Assembly (NCBI RefSeq): GCF_003966715.1
Contig: NZ_AP018907.1
Span: forward strand, 856,001 to 920,000
Source: Blastochloris tepida
Lineage (GTDB): Bacteria > Pseudomonadota > Alphaproteobacteria > Rhizobiales > Xanthobacteraceae
Direction of reading: 5' to 3'
Length of the DNA stretch: 64,000 nt
The position numbers and the translations under genes were made by a program. The first letter of the stretch is position 1, and each line of letters opens with the position of its first letter. The notes under the pieces are model-generated. The model was given only the letters and a program-made list of their open reading frames with translations. It was not told the DNA's origin and did not search any database. Of this stretch, positions 28,224 through 35,822 are shown in pieces.

Positions 28224-28808
28224 TCAGAACGCCCACACACGGTGCTCGGCGAGCGTCGCGAGCGCGCCATCGGGCAGCTCGTCCACGGCGCCGGCGGTGA
28301 TCGTCTCGCGGTTGGCGTAGAGCGTGGCGGCGAGCTGCAGGATGGCGGTGCGGAGCGGCGCCGGGACGTCGGCGGCGCTGTCGCCGTAGCCGGCGCGGAA
28401 GGTGACGGCCACCGCCTCGCGCATGGGGCGCGTTGCCGGCCAGGCCTTGCCATAGGCCGGCACGATGCCGGCCGGCGCGGCATCGGCGAGGCCGAACACC
28501 TGATAGGCGTCGGCCGCCAGCGTCTGCACGGTGCCGGCGGCGTCGACATAGGCGATCTCGGCCACCGCCTGGCAGGGCGGCAGCGGAACCGTGATGGCGT
28601 CGGGAAAGCCGTCGAGCAGCAGCTTCCAGGTCTGGGTGATGAGCGCCCGGCCGAGGAAGCCGTCGCGGCCGTCGAGCCGCTGCACCGCGGCCTGCAGATA
28701 GTGGTCGATCAGGGCATCGTCATCCGAATGCTCGAGGCGCAGGTGCGCCTTGGCTTCCTGCAGGCTGACCGGTGACGTCCCCGGTGGCGTGATGCGGATC
28801 AGGCGCAT
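28224..28808 (-). CDS. Head-tail connector protein (gp6-like)
   Basis: 194 residues. VSLQEAKAHLRLEHSDDDALI with the following helix is the head-completion/connector fold of gp6-like proteins. It would seal the portal and offer a docking face for a tail. No tail genes are found nearby, so the tail would have to come from another phage. Confidence 0.85.
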   Translation of the reverse strand: MRLIRITPPGTSPVSLQEAKAHLRLEHSDDDALIDHYLQAAVQRLDGRDGFLGRALITQTWKLLLDGFPDAITVPLPPCQAVAEIAYVDAAGTVQTLAADAYQVFGLADAAPAGIVPAYGKAWPATRPMREAVAVTFRAGYGDSAADVPAPLRTAILQLAATLYANRETITAGAVDELPDGALATLAEHRVWAF

Positions 28809-28915
28809 GGTCTCTCTCGTGTTCGGGGGCCGGGGGCACGACTTGGGTCGCCTGCAAGCCGTGCCCCCGTTCGGGAGGCGCCGGCCCCGCACGGCGCCTC
28901 ACGATGCGATGTCCG

Positions 28916-29350
28916 CTACGCCACCGGCGCGTTGGCGGGATGGCCCTTGACCACCGCCACACAGATCGGCGTGCCAGTGCCATGGGTGCCGGAGAAGTCG
29001 GCGAGCACGCTGATGAAGCGCTTGCCGCCGACATAGGAGAGCTTGGTCACGTCGGCCGCCGGATGCGCCGCGGTCAGCGCCTTGACGATGCCGCCGGCTG
29101 CGACGGTGGCGTCGACGACGTCGGCCGGCGCGACCGCGGTGTGCTCGGCGAGGGTGGCGGTGTCGCCGTGCTTGAGCACGAACTCGATCTTGTTGGTCGC
29201 GTCGAAGGCGATGCCGCTGGCGCCGACAGCAATCAGGATCGCCGCGGCATTGAAGCCGGCGAGGTCGATCGCCACCGGGGCGTTGTCGACCGAGAGCGTG
29301 GCGGGGCCGATCGCCAGGACCGGCCCGAGATTGGGCGAGAGGCTGCGCAT
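28916..29350 (-). CDS. Hypothetical phage structural protein
   Basis: 144 residues, Ala/Val-rich and beta-like, located between capsid and connector in the operon. The position suggests a minor head or decoration protein. No domain recognised. The 107 bp after its stop have no gene. Confidence 0.6.
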   Translation of the reverse strand: MRSLSPNLGPVLAIGPATLSVDNAPVAIDLAGFNAAAILIAVGASGIAFDATNKIEFVLKHGDTATLAEHTAVAPADVVDATVAAGGIVKALTAAHPAADVTKLSYVGGKRFISVLADFSGTHGTGTPICVAVVKGHPANAPVA

Positions 29351-29374
29351 GGTGATGTCTCCTGCGGCTGCTGG

Positions 29375-30556
29375 TCAGGCGGTGGCGATCTTGAGCTTCC
29401 GGATCGCCTCGGCCCGGCGGACGCCGCCGGCGACGCGACGGCGGCCGTGGAAGCGGACGCGGCCCTTGGTGCGCTGGGTGTAGTCGTCGCGGACGATCGA
29501 CAGCGCGATGCGGTCGAAGATACGGTAGCCGACGCTGAAGTCGCCGAACGCGATCGGGAAGGCATTGGCGACCACATCCGGCATGTCCGGCGCCTCGACC
29601 ACCGGGCGGCCGAGAATGGTGGTGGCCGGCGCACCGGCGAGGCCCGCGGCGGTCTGGACGAGGTACTGACCCTGGCCGTCCTTCAGCTTGCGGATGGCGC
29701 CGAGCGTCGCCGAGTTCATCATCCACACGCCGTTGAGGCGGTAGGCCGGCTTGACGGCATGGTAGAGGTCGATCAGGCCGTCCGGCTTGATCACGCTGGC
29801 ATCGCCGCCGGGGGTGTAGGAGACGCCGGTGTCGGCCATGAAGCCCATCGGACGCTTCACGCCGGAGCCGGTGACGAACGCCGTGCCCTCGGCGAGGCCG
29901 AACGCCTCGGCGAACTCGAGCGCGAGTTCGGAGGCCACGTCGATCGCGGCGTCCTCGAGCATCTGCAGCGAGACGTCGACATAGGTCGCCAGCTCGTGCA
30001 CGGGATAGCTCTGCGCGCCGTACTGGACCGTGGTCTCGGGCCGGTCTTCGTCCTCGGCCACCCAGGTCGCCGAGGCGGCGCTGGCGCGGCGGAGCATGGT
30101 GACGCTGGGCGCCGAGGTGCTGCGCACGGTGGCGACCTGGCGCACCGGCGAGAACAGCACGAGGTTCTTGTCGATCTCGGCGACGAACTCGGGCGGCGCC
30201 AGATAGCCGGCCTGGGAATCGTCGGCGAGCCGCAGCGCCTTGCGCTCGACATCGCCCATCGCCTCGCGGCCGGTGCGCAGGAACGCCTCGAACGCCTTGG
30301 TCTCGAGCGCCGGCGTCTTGTCCGGCTCCGGATCGCCCGAACCGGGGCGATTGAGCTTGAGTTCGATCTTGTCGAGCCGCTCGGCCAGCTTGTCGGCGGT
30401 CGCCGTCTTCGCCTCGAGGCCCTTCAGGCGGTCGTCGACGGTCTTGGTGAGGTCGGCGAGCGCCTTGGTGACGAGGTCGCCCGCGTCGTCGGCCGGCGGG
30501 GCGCCTTCGCCCTTCAACTCGATGCCGCCGGGCAGCGGCCGGATATGCGTCGTCAT
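29375..30556 (-). CDS. HK97-family major capsid protein
   Basis: 393 residues. An N-terminal coiled-coil scaffold domain (about residues 30-72, rich in Leu/Lys/Glu) precedes the HK97 fold with YVDVSLQMLEDAAIDVASEL and GFMADTGVSY. The N-terminal domain would be removed by the adjacent protease. The start at 30,556 gives the usual length. Confidence 0.93.
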   Translation of the reverse strand: MTTHIRPLPGGIELKGEGAPPADDAGDLVTKALADLTKTVDDRLKGLEAKTATADKLAERLDKIELKLNRPGSGDPEPDKTPALETKAFEAFLRTGREAMGDVERKALRLADDSQAGYLAPPEFVAEIDKNLVLFSPVRQVATVRSTSAPSVTMLRRASAASATWVAEDEDRPETTVQYGAQSYPVHELATYVDVSLQMLEDAAIDVASELALEFAEAFGLAEGTAFVTGSGVKRPMGFMADTGVSYTPGGDASVIKPDGLIDLYHAVKPAYRLNGVWMMNSATLGAIRKLKDGQGQYLVQTAAGLAGAPATTILGRPVVEAPDMPDVVANAFPIAFGDFSVGYRIFDRIALSIVRDDYTQRTKGRVRFHGRRRVAGGVRRAEAIRKLKIATA

Positions 30557-30561
30557 GGTCT

Positions 30562-31065
30562 TCACCTCTTCAGCGCCGCGGCGGCGCGGTTGATCGCGTC
30601 GGCGAGCGCGAGGGCTGCCGCCGCGGACTTGGCGCCGGTCACCCGCGCGCCGGGATGGCAGGGAATGGAAACGAGGCTGATCTCGGCGAGGTCGACGGCG
30701 GCGATGGTGCGGCCACCGCCGCGGCGCGGCGCCGCCTTCCGGGCGATGAAGCCGATCGACAGGCCGGTGACGGCGCCGGCCTGCACCATGGCGCGGACCT
30801 CGCGGGCACGGGCGATGTCGTCGACCAGCAGCCGGCCCGTCACGTGCAGGCCGACCGCGTCCTCGGTGACGTCGGTCCACGCCCCGACCACGTCGTTCGG
30901 GTCATGCCCGAACAGCATCGGCAGCGGCGCCTTGGCGGTGGCGAAGGCGCCGGGCTGCATCACGTCGCCGGCCCGGTCGGGCGAGCCGAACGGCCAAGCG
31001 AGGCCGGTGATCAGCCCGGCCTCGTCAACGGCGAGCGTTGCCTTGATCTCGACGCGCACCGTCAT
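30562..31065 (-). CDS. HK97-family prohead protease
   Basis: 167 residues. The conserved His in PMLFGHDPNDVVGAW, the Ser in VTGLSIGF and the acidic residue in LAEISLVSIPC form the assemblin-like active site. It cleaves the capsid scaffold domain after assembly. The ATG overlaps the portal stop as ATGA. Confidence 0.92.
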   Translation of the reverse strand: MTVRVEIKATLAVDEAGLITGLAWPFGSPDRAGDVMQPGAFATAKAPLPMLFGHDPNDVVGAWTDVTEDAVGLHVTGRLLVDDIARAREVRAMVQAGAVTGLSIGFIARKAAPRRGGGRTIAAVDLAEISLVSIPCHPGARVTGAKSAAAALALADAINRAAAALKR

Positions 31066-32282
31066 GACGTCGCCCCCGGAGTGGCGGCGGCGCCGGGGGT
31101 GATCGCCGGGTTCGCGTAGACCTCGCCGCCGGGATAGGGCGCCAGCCGCTCCCACGTCCGGGCGGTGTTGGGGTTGATGACGCGCGCGGCGATGAGCTGC
31201 GAATAGGCGGTGGCGCGATCGGCGATGTTGGCCTGGGTGAGGTCGTCCTCGTCGAACTCGATCACCAGCCCGGACTTGCGCTCGTCCGGCGTCAAGAGCG
31301 CCCGGCGCAGCGCCGACTCCCAGGCCCGCAACATCGGCTGCAGGCAGAACACCAGGAACTCGCGGCCGAGGCTCTCGACATTGCCCCAGGTCGCCCGCTC
31401 GAGTTCGAACAGCATGTGCGGCGGCACGCGGAACGCCCGCGCGATCTCCAGCACCTGATAGCGCCGCAGCTCGAGGAACTGCAGGTCGACCGAGCTGAAG
31501 GTCAGCGGCATGAACTCCATGCCGTCTTCCAGGATGAGGGTGTTGCCGCTCTTGTCGGTGCCGCTGTAGACCGCCTGGAAGCTGTCCTTGAGCCGCTTCA
31601 GCGCCGCCTCGCCGAGCGTCTTGCCGTACTTCAGCACGCCGCCGGGACGGGCGCCGGCGGCGAACAGCTTGCCGGCGTGGCGCTCCATCACCAGCGCGAG
31701 GCCGATCGCCTCGCGGGCGAGCGTCAGCGGCGCACGGCCGACCGCGCCGAACGCGGTCACGGCGATGCAGTCGCCGGCCGCCAGCTCGCGCGGGCCGTCG
31801 GCGGTGTTGAGCTTGAACGCCGGCTCGCCGGTCGCGGCGTCGCGGGTGACGCTGAACGTGCCCGGCCGGTAGCGGATCAGCTCGCGCGGCGCGCCATTGA
31901 CGCGGTTGACCCACACCAGGGCGCCGGCGTCGTTGGTGAGCGCGTCGATGGTGGCGCCGAGGAAGCCGTCATAGGCGCCGGTCCAGTCGTTCCACTCGCC
32001 CGACAGCAGCGCCTGGGCGGGATGATCGGGCACCGGCACCCGCGAGCCATCGGCCGCCACCCGGTAGACGGAGCGCGGCAGGCAGGCGACCGCCTCGCCG
32101 ATCGCGCGGGTGGCGCAGGCCACCGCCGGCACCCGCAGCGCGGTCTCGGGCGTCACGACGGCGCCGGCGGCGGTCGGCGCGGCGCCGAACAGGGCAAGCA
32201 GCTCGGGCGAGGACGCGGTGAGCGAGACCGGCCCCGCGGCCTTGGTCTCGAGCCCCAGCAACTTGCGAATGTCGTCGAACAT
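31062..32282 (-). CDS. HK97-family portal protein
   Basis: 406 residues. SVYRVAADG, the GTDKSGNTLILEDGMEF block and the FRVPPHMLFELERATWGN to QPMLRAWE region are characteristic. It forms the dodecameric DNA entry vertex. First gene of the leftward head/packaging operon. Confidence 0.93.
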   Translation of the reverse strand: MFDDIRKLLGLETKAAGPVSLTASSPELLALFGAAPTAAGAVVTPETALRVPAVACATRAIGEAVACLPRSVYRVAADGSRVPVPDHPAQALLSGEWNDWTGAYDGFLGATIDALTNDAGALVWVNRVNGAPRELIRYRPGTFSVTRDAATGEPAFKLNTADGPRELAAGDCIAVTAFGAVGRAPLTLAREAIGLALVMERHAGKLFAAGARPGGVLKYGKTLGEAALKRLKDSFQAVYSGTDKSGNTLILEDGMEFMPLTFSSVDLQFLELRRYQVLEIARAFRVPPHMLFELERATWGNVESLGREFLVFCLQPMLRAWESALRRALLTPDERKSGLVIEFDEDDLTQANIADRATAYSQLIAARVINPNTARTWERLAPYPGGEVYANPAITPGAAATPGATS

Positions 32283-32722
32283 GCATCCACCGAAGCAAGA
32301 AGTTTACGTGCTGCAATAGATTAGACGAGGATTGCAGAGTGCATCAATAACTTGCAGGGTGGACTGACGAACGTTCCAATCTATTACAATGCATTCCGCG
32401 CTTCTGTGATCTATGGTGCCGCACCTCTGGCCTTGAGGCGGGATGTATGCTCGCTGGCCTCGCCAGATCGGGCGGAAAATCTGAAAACCCTCGAAACTTT
32501 ACGCGGAGATGCGCATGCCGGTCCCGGCGGCTCTCCTGGAAGTTCTGACCCACCCCCCGGGGGCGGCGCCGTCGCCCCGACGCGCCTCGCCTCGCGGCCG
32601 GCACACCCTGCGGGCCACGCTGCTGCAGCGCGTCGAATGCCGCCTCGAACGGCGCCTCTGAGTGCGTCGTGTCGGATGCCGTGGTGATGGCTGCTGCGGA
32701 CTGAAGTCCCATGATGGCAGCC
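32283..32722. other. Gap upstream of the portal operon
   Basis: 440 bp without a believable gene. The stretch 32,290-32,400 is AT-rich and includes TTGCAG and TACAAT elements that could form the leftward or rightward promoter; I cannot assign them. The rest is GC-rich and featureless to me. Confidence 0.45.
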
Positions 32723-33388
32723 CTACCGACGCAGGTGCGGGCTCGACCTCGCCCCGGGCTCCCATCGCCAAGCCTCTTGCGTGGTCTTCGCTGCGGCGAC
32801 GCTGCAGGAAGAAACATCTGTGCTCTTCGTGGGGCTCACCGTTTTGGCCGTTTTGAACCCTATCGGGCGGTGTGCGGTCGGGCCGCACTTGATCCACGCC
32901 CGCCACTCGGGCGAGACGATCTCGATGAGGTTCGGCAGGTTCTTCTGACCGGGGCGCGGACGCGCGGTCACCTTGATCAGGCCGAGGCGGCCGGCCGCGC
33001 GCAGCGCGTTCTGCACGGTGGAGCGGCAGACGCCGGCGAGCGCGGCAATCTGATCGTTGGGCCGGTCGCTGATGCCGCGGTGCTTCACGTCGCCCGCGAT
33101 GATGGCGAGCACGGCGCGCTCGCCCTCGGTGAACAGGGCGCGCAAGTCGGACGGCATGGGCGACGAGCTGCCGAGCATGCGGCGACGCCTGCGAGATGCC
33201 TCGTGGTCAGGCGAGCGCGGGTGCCGGCGCGGCGGGAAGCGACGCACAATCGGTCTGTCGGGAGACTGGGCGCGTCCGCCCGGCGCATCGGGGATGCTGT
33301 CGGGATCGACGCCAGCGGCCTGACACATCGCGAGGAAGCCGGCCTTCGATGACGTCGGGCTGGCGAAGTTGCGGAAGGCGTCAGCCAT
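32723..33388 (-). CDS. Winged-HTH replication/regulatory protein
   Basis: 221 residues. The region TEGERAVLAIIAGD to RPNDQIAALAGVCRSTVQNALRAAGRLGLI is a winged helix-turn-helix of the kind found in phage replication initiators; the wing follows in ITVTARPRPGQ-like sequence (read here as VTARPRPGQKN). The upstream gene overlaps by 8 bp. It could be the initiator of the left element or a regulator of the capsid operon. Confidence 0.6.
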   Translation of the reverse strand: MADAFRNFASPTSSKAGFLAMCQAAGVDPDSIPDAPGGRAQSPDRPIVRRFPPRRHPRSPDHEASRRRRRMLGSSSPMPSDLRALFTEGERAVLAIIAGDVKHRGISDRPNDQIAALAGVCRSTVQNALRAAGRLGLIKVTARPRPGQKNLPNLIEIVSPEWRAWIKCGPTAHRPIGFKTAKTVSPTKSTDVSSCSVAAAKTTQEAWRWEPGARSSPHLRR

Positions 33389-33794
33389 GACGCACCCCCA
33401 CCGCCGGCACAGCCGCAACCGCGGCCTTGAACGTCGCGAAGACGCCGAGGGGGGCGTCGTCGGCATCGAAGGCCGCAAAGCCGGCGCCAGCGGGCTCCAC
33501 CCGGCCGGCCCGGCGGGTGCCGTCATAGACGCTGACGGGCCGGCGAGCTTCTTGCCGGCGCCCGCTGCCCCGGCTACCGTTGTCGGTGTTCTGCTGCCGA
33601 GCAGGAGCGTCACGACTGACCCCGCGCGCCGAGCCACCGGCCGCGGGGTTCTCGTTCTTGGGGGTGTTCGGGCCGCTCTGGAGTTTGGGGGAGAGTTCAG
33701 AATTGCATTGAGAATCAATGCCTCGCTCTGACCCCAAATTGTGACCTAAACCATTGCCATTGCCTGAAATAGGCGCTTCCCTAGGGAGCGCCAA
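33381..33794 (-). CDS. Hypothetical protein, possibly 5'-truncated
   Basis: 137 residues from a TTG. Only the C-terminal block (VSVYDGTRRAGRVEPAG, then AAFDADDAPLGVF) looks like a conserved small phage/island protein. The frame stays open upstream to about 34,045 without ATG or GTG. The 5' end lies on the attachment-like palindrome at 33,772, so the gene may have been cut by recombination. Confidence 0.45.
   Translation of the reverse strand: MALPREAPISGNGNGLGHNLGSERGIDSQCNSELSPKLQSGPNTPKNENPAAGGSARGVSRDAPARQQNTDNGSRGSGRRQEARRPVSVYDGTRRAGRVEPAGAGFAAFDADDAPLGVFATFKAAVAAVPAVGVRHG
33772..33793. repeat. Possible internal attachment core
   Basis: CCCTAGGGAGCGCCA (33,779-33,793) is identical to the last 15 nt of tRNA-Glu. 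It sits in a near-palindrome, GGCGCTTCCCTAGGGAGCGCC. It lies where the gene content changes from the leftward capsid module to the rightward replication module. Confidence 0.45.
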
Positions 33795-34033
33795 AATTTC
33801 ATAGCAAAATCCGCGACTTGCGCCCTGGCTCGATTGGCCGGGGTCGTTGTCGTTGCCGAATTCGTTGATTTCAAATCCCAGCGCCGCACCCGCATCGGAC
33901 GCGGAAAATTCGAGTTTGGGCGTGGCCGCGTCGGACAGATCGCACGCCGACTTGGGTTTTCGTGCTGGTGTAACCTTTTGTTTTTTAATCAGAAAGCTGC
34001 CTTCCCGCCTATCTCGCGAATTATCGCTAAGTA

Positions 34034-34108
34034 CGTGTCATACACGCTGCGGAGAAATGTAAGACACGGGATCACTTAAACAGCGGGCGGCAAATTGTAT
34101 GACACGGC
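34034..34108. promoter_or_regulatory. Cluster of three TGTATGACAC operators
   Basis: CGTGTCATACACG (34,034-34,046, palindromic), ATGTAAGACACG (34,058-34,069) and TTGTATGACACG (34,096-34,107) share the core TGTAtGACACG. They precede the Xis-like gene at 34,196 and are probably binding sites for an island repressor. The remainder of the 33,795-34,195 gap holds no gene I can support. Confidence 0.6.
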
Positions 34109-34195
34109 GTTGCTGAGAAGAGCGCCGTCCTCAACTGTTTACTTGTTTCCAAACGCCAGCTATATTGCCAATCCATCATTTTACGGAGGCCCAAA

Positions 34196-34516
34196 GTGGG
34201 AACGGTGAAATCGCGAAGCAGGAAAGGTGTTCCGGCGCCGCCGTGTGGATTCGGCGCGCTGACGGTCCCCGAAGCTGCGGCCTATCTCAGGGTGTCGCGT
34301 TCATCAGTTTACAATCTCTTCGAGCGTGGCGACCTGCGGCCGATCAAAGTCGGCGGCCGGACGCTTATCCGGAAGGCGGATGTCGACGCGCTGCTTGACC
34401 GTGAGGCCAGGACTTCGGGGCCGTGGGCACGGTCGAATCGCGGCGAGGCGGCGCGAGCGGCCCGCACGGCGTCGGCGTCGGCGTCGGCGTCGGCCGCGGT
34501 CGACGTGTTTGCCTGA
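34196..34516 (+). CDS. Excisionase-family (MerR-like) DNA-binding protein
   Basis: 106 residues. LTVPEAAAYLRVSRSSVYNLFERGDL followed by GRTLIRKADVDALL is the standard Xis/MerR-type HTH of mobile elements. An Ala/Ser repeat tail follows (about 88-103), encoded by a GGCGTC tandem repeat. It opens the rightward operon of the second module. Confidence 0.85.
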   Translation: MGTVKSRSRKGVPAPPCGFGALTVPEAAAYLRVSRSSVYNLFERGDLRPIKVGGRTLIRKADVDALLDREARTSGPWARSNRGEAARAARTASASASASAAVDVFA

Positions 34517-34526
34517 GGCGCCGGCC

Positions 34527-35426
34527 ATGGGCATGCCCCGGTCCGACGGCCCCCGCAGCGTAGACCACCCGAACCCGCGATCAGCGTTTGCGTTCCTTGC
34601 GGCCGGGTTTGCGCGGCTGAACCGCGAAGAGACACCGGCGCACTGGTTCCCGCCGGTCGAACCGACGGCCGGCATGTCGGCCTATGAGCGCGGCTACTGG
34701 CAGCGATACCGATCGGTGCTGGAGCAAATGACCGACGTGTTTCACCGAGAGGCGATCCGCGAGCTTCTGGCGGCCGGGGTTCCTCCGGGCTGTTTCGAGG
34801 AGCCGATGTCGCCCGGGACCGCGGCAGCGGTCGAGCGGCGCGTGATAGAAATCCGCGCCGCGTGGTTGAACAGCGAGGCAACGGTTCCCCAACCACCGCA
34901 GGACTCGCAGAATTCCCTTCGATGGCTGCACCAGCGCGTGATCGGTGCCACCTGCCTATTCTCAAGAGGGGAAACCGAGAATGCGCAATGCGTAGCTGCC
35001 CAAGCGCTTCTCAACGCCGGCGTGCGGCAACCCACCGAATCCAATCTTCAGCGGAAGGGGCCGTCGGATGGCCTTTCACGCGACGCGGTGCGGCGTGCTT
35101 TGCGCGCATATAGAATTCACCTCTTCGCGTTAGGAAACCCTGACCTCGTCGGAGCGACCCTGATCGCCGACGTGTATCGGGTTCGGGCGCTTCACCAGCT
35201 TTATCGGATCACACGGCGCGAGCGCCGCGACCTCGACCGGGTCACGGGGTGCGACCTCGTGGACGTGCTCGATGCAGAGCGCGACCTTCCGGCACGCGTG
35301 GCGGAAATCCTCGGGCCGTGTGCCTCCGAGAAAGTGTCGGCCTCGCTGGTCCAGCTCGGTTTGCTGCAAACGTGGCGGAGGTGTGCGGAAGACGCCCGAA
35401 AATCGGCCATCGCAGCGCACACCTGA
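34527..35426 (+). CDS. Hypothetical protein
   Basis: 299 residues, mostly helical and arginine-rich. Nothing recognised. The ATG at 34,527, 10 bp after the previous stop, was chosen. It lies in line with the Xis-like gene and the primase, so it probably belongs to the early operon. Confidence 0.55.
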   Translation: MGMPRSDGPRSVDHPNPRSAFAFLAAGFARLNREETPAHWFPPVEPTAGMSAYERGYWQRYRSVLEQMTDVFHREAIRELLAAGVPPGCFEEPMSPGTAAAVERRVIEIRAAWLNSEATVPQPPQDSQNSLRWLHQRVIGATCLFSRGETENAQCVAAQALLNAGVRQPTESNLQRKGPSDGLSRDAVRRALRAYRIHLFALGNPDLVGATLIADVYRVRALHQLYRITRRERRDLDRVTGCDLVDVLDAERDLPARVAEILGPCASEKVSASLVQLGLLQTWRRCAEDARKSAIAAHT

Positions 35427-35468
35427 ACCGCCGATGATGGCGCCTTCACACGCTTCAGAGGGCGGCCG

Positions 35469-35768
35469 ATGTTGAGCACCAACGAAACCCGAATTGAGAA
35501 TTCATCGGATTGGCGCACGCGCCTCGCGGTGTCGGTGCGAGAGGCGGCAGACTTGCTCGGGTGGTCGACATCCCGCGTGCGAAACAACGTTGGCGCATGC
35601 CGTCTCGACGGCATCAGGGCGGCCGCAGGCGGACAGCTTTACGTCACCACCGCGAGCATTGCCGCGATGTTGGCCGAGCAAGAGGCCGCGAAACGCGAAG
35701 CCGCCGTTCAGGAACGACGCCGCTCGCAGCCGACACTACGGCTCGTCGTCGACAATTCCAGGTCTTGA
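35469..35768 (+). CDS. Small HTH DNA-binding protein
   Basis: 99 residues. SVREAADLLGWSTSRVRNNVGACRL is an HTH of the MerR/AlpA type, with the following strand YVTTASIAAML. The C-terminus is basic. It directly precedes the primase-helicase and may regulate replication. Confidence 0.65.
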   Translation: MLSTNETRIENSSDWRTRLAVSVREAADLLGWSTSRVRNNVGACRLDGIRAAAGGQLYVTTASIAAMLAEQEAAKREAAVQERRRSQPTLRLVVDNSRS

Positions 35769-35822
35769 AGCAAGAAGGCCGGCGCTCGCGGGAACGAGCG
35801 ACCGGCCGGAAAGGGAATTATC

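Noticed and set aside
33834..34079. Small plus-strand protein upstream of the Xis-like gene
   Set aside because: Weak start, no domain, and the minus strand is equally open; the region is better explained by the operator cluster.
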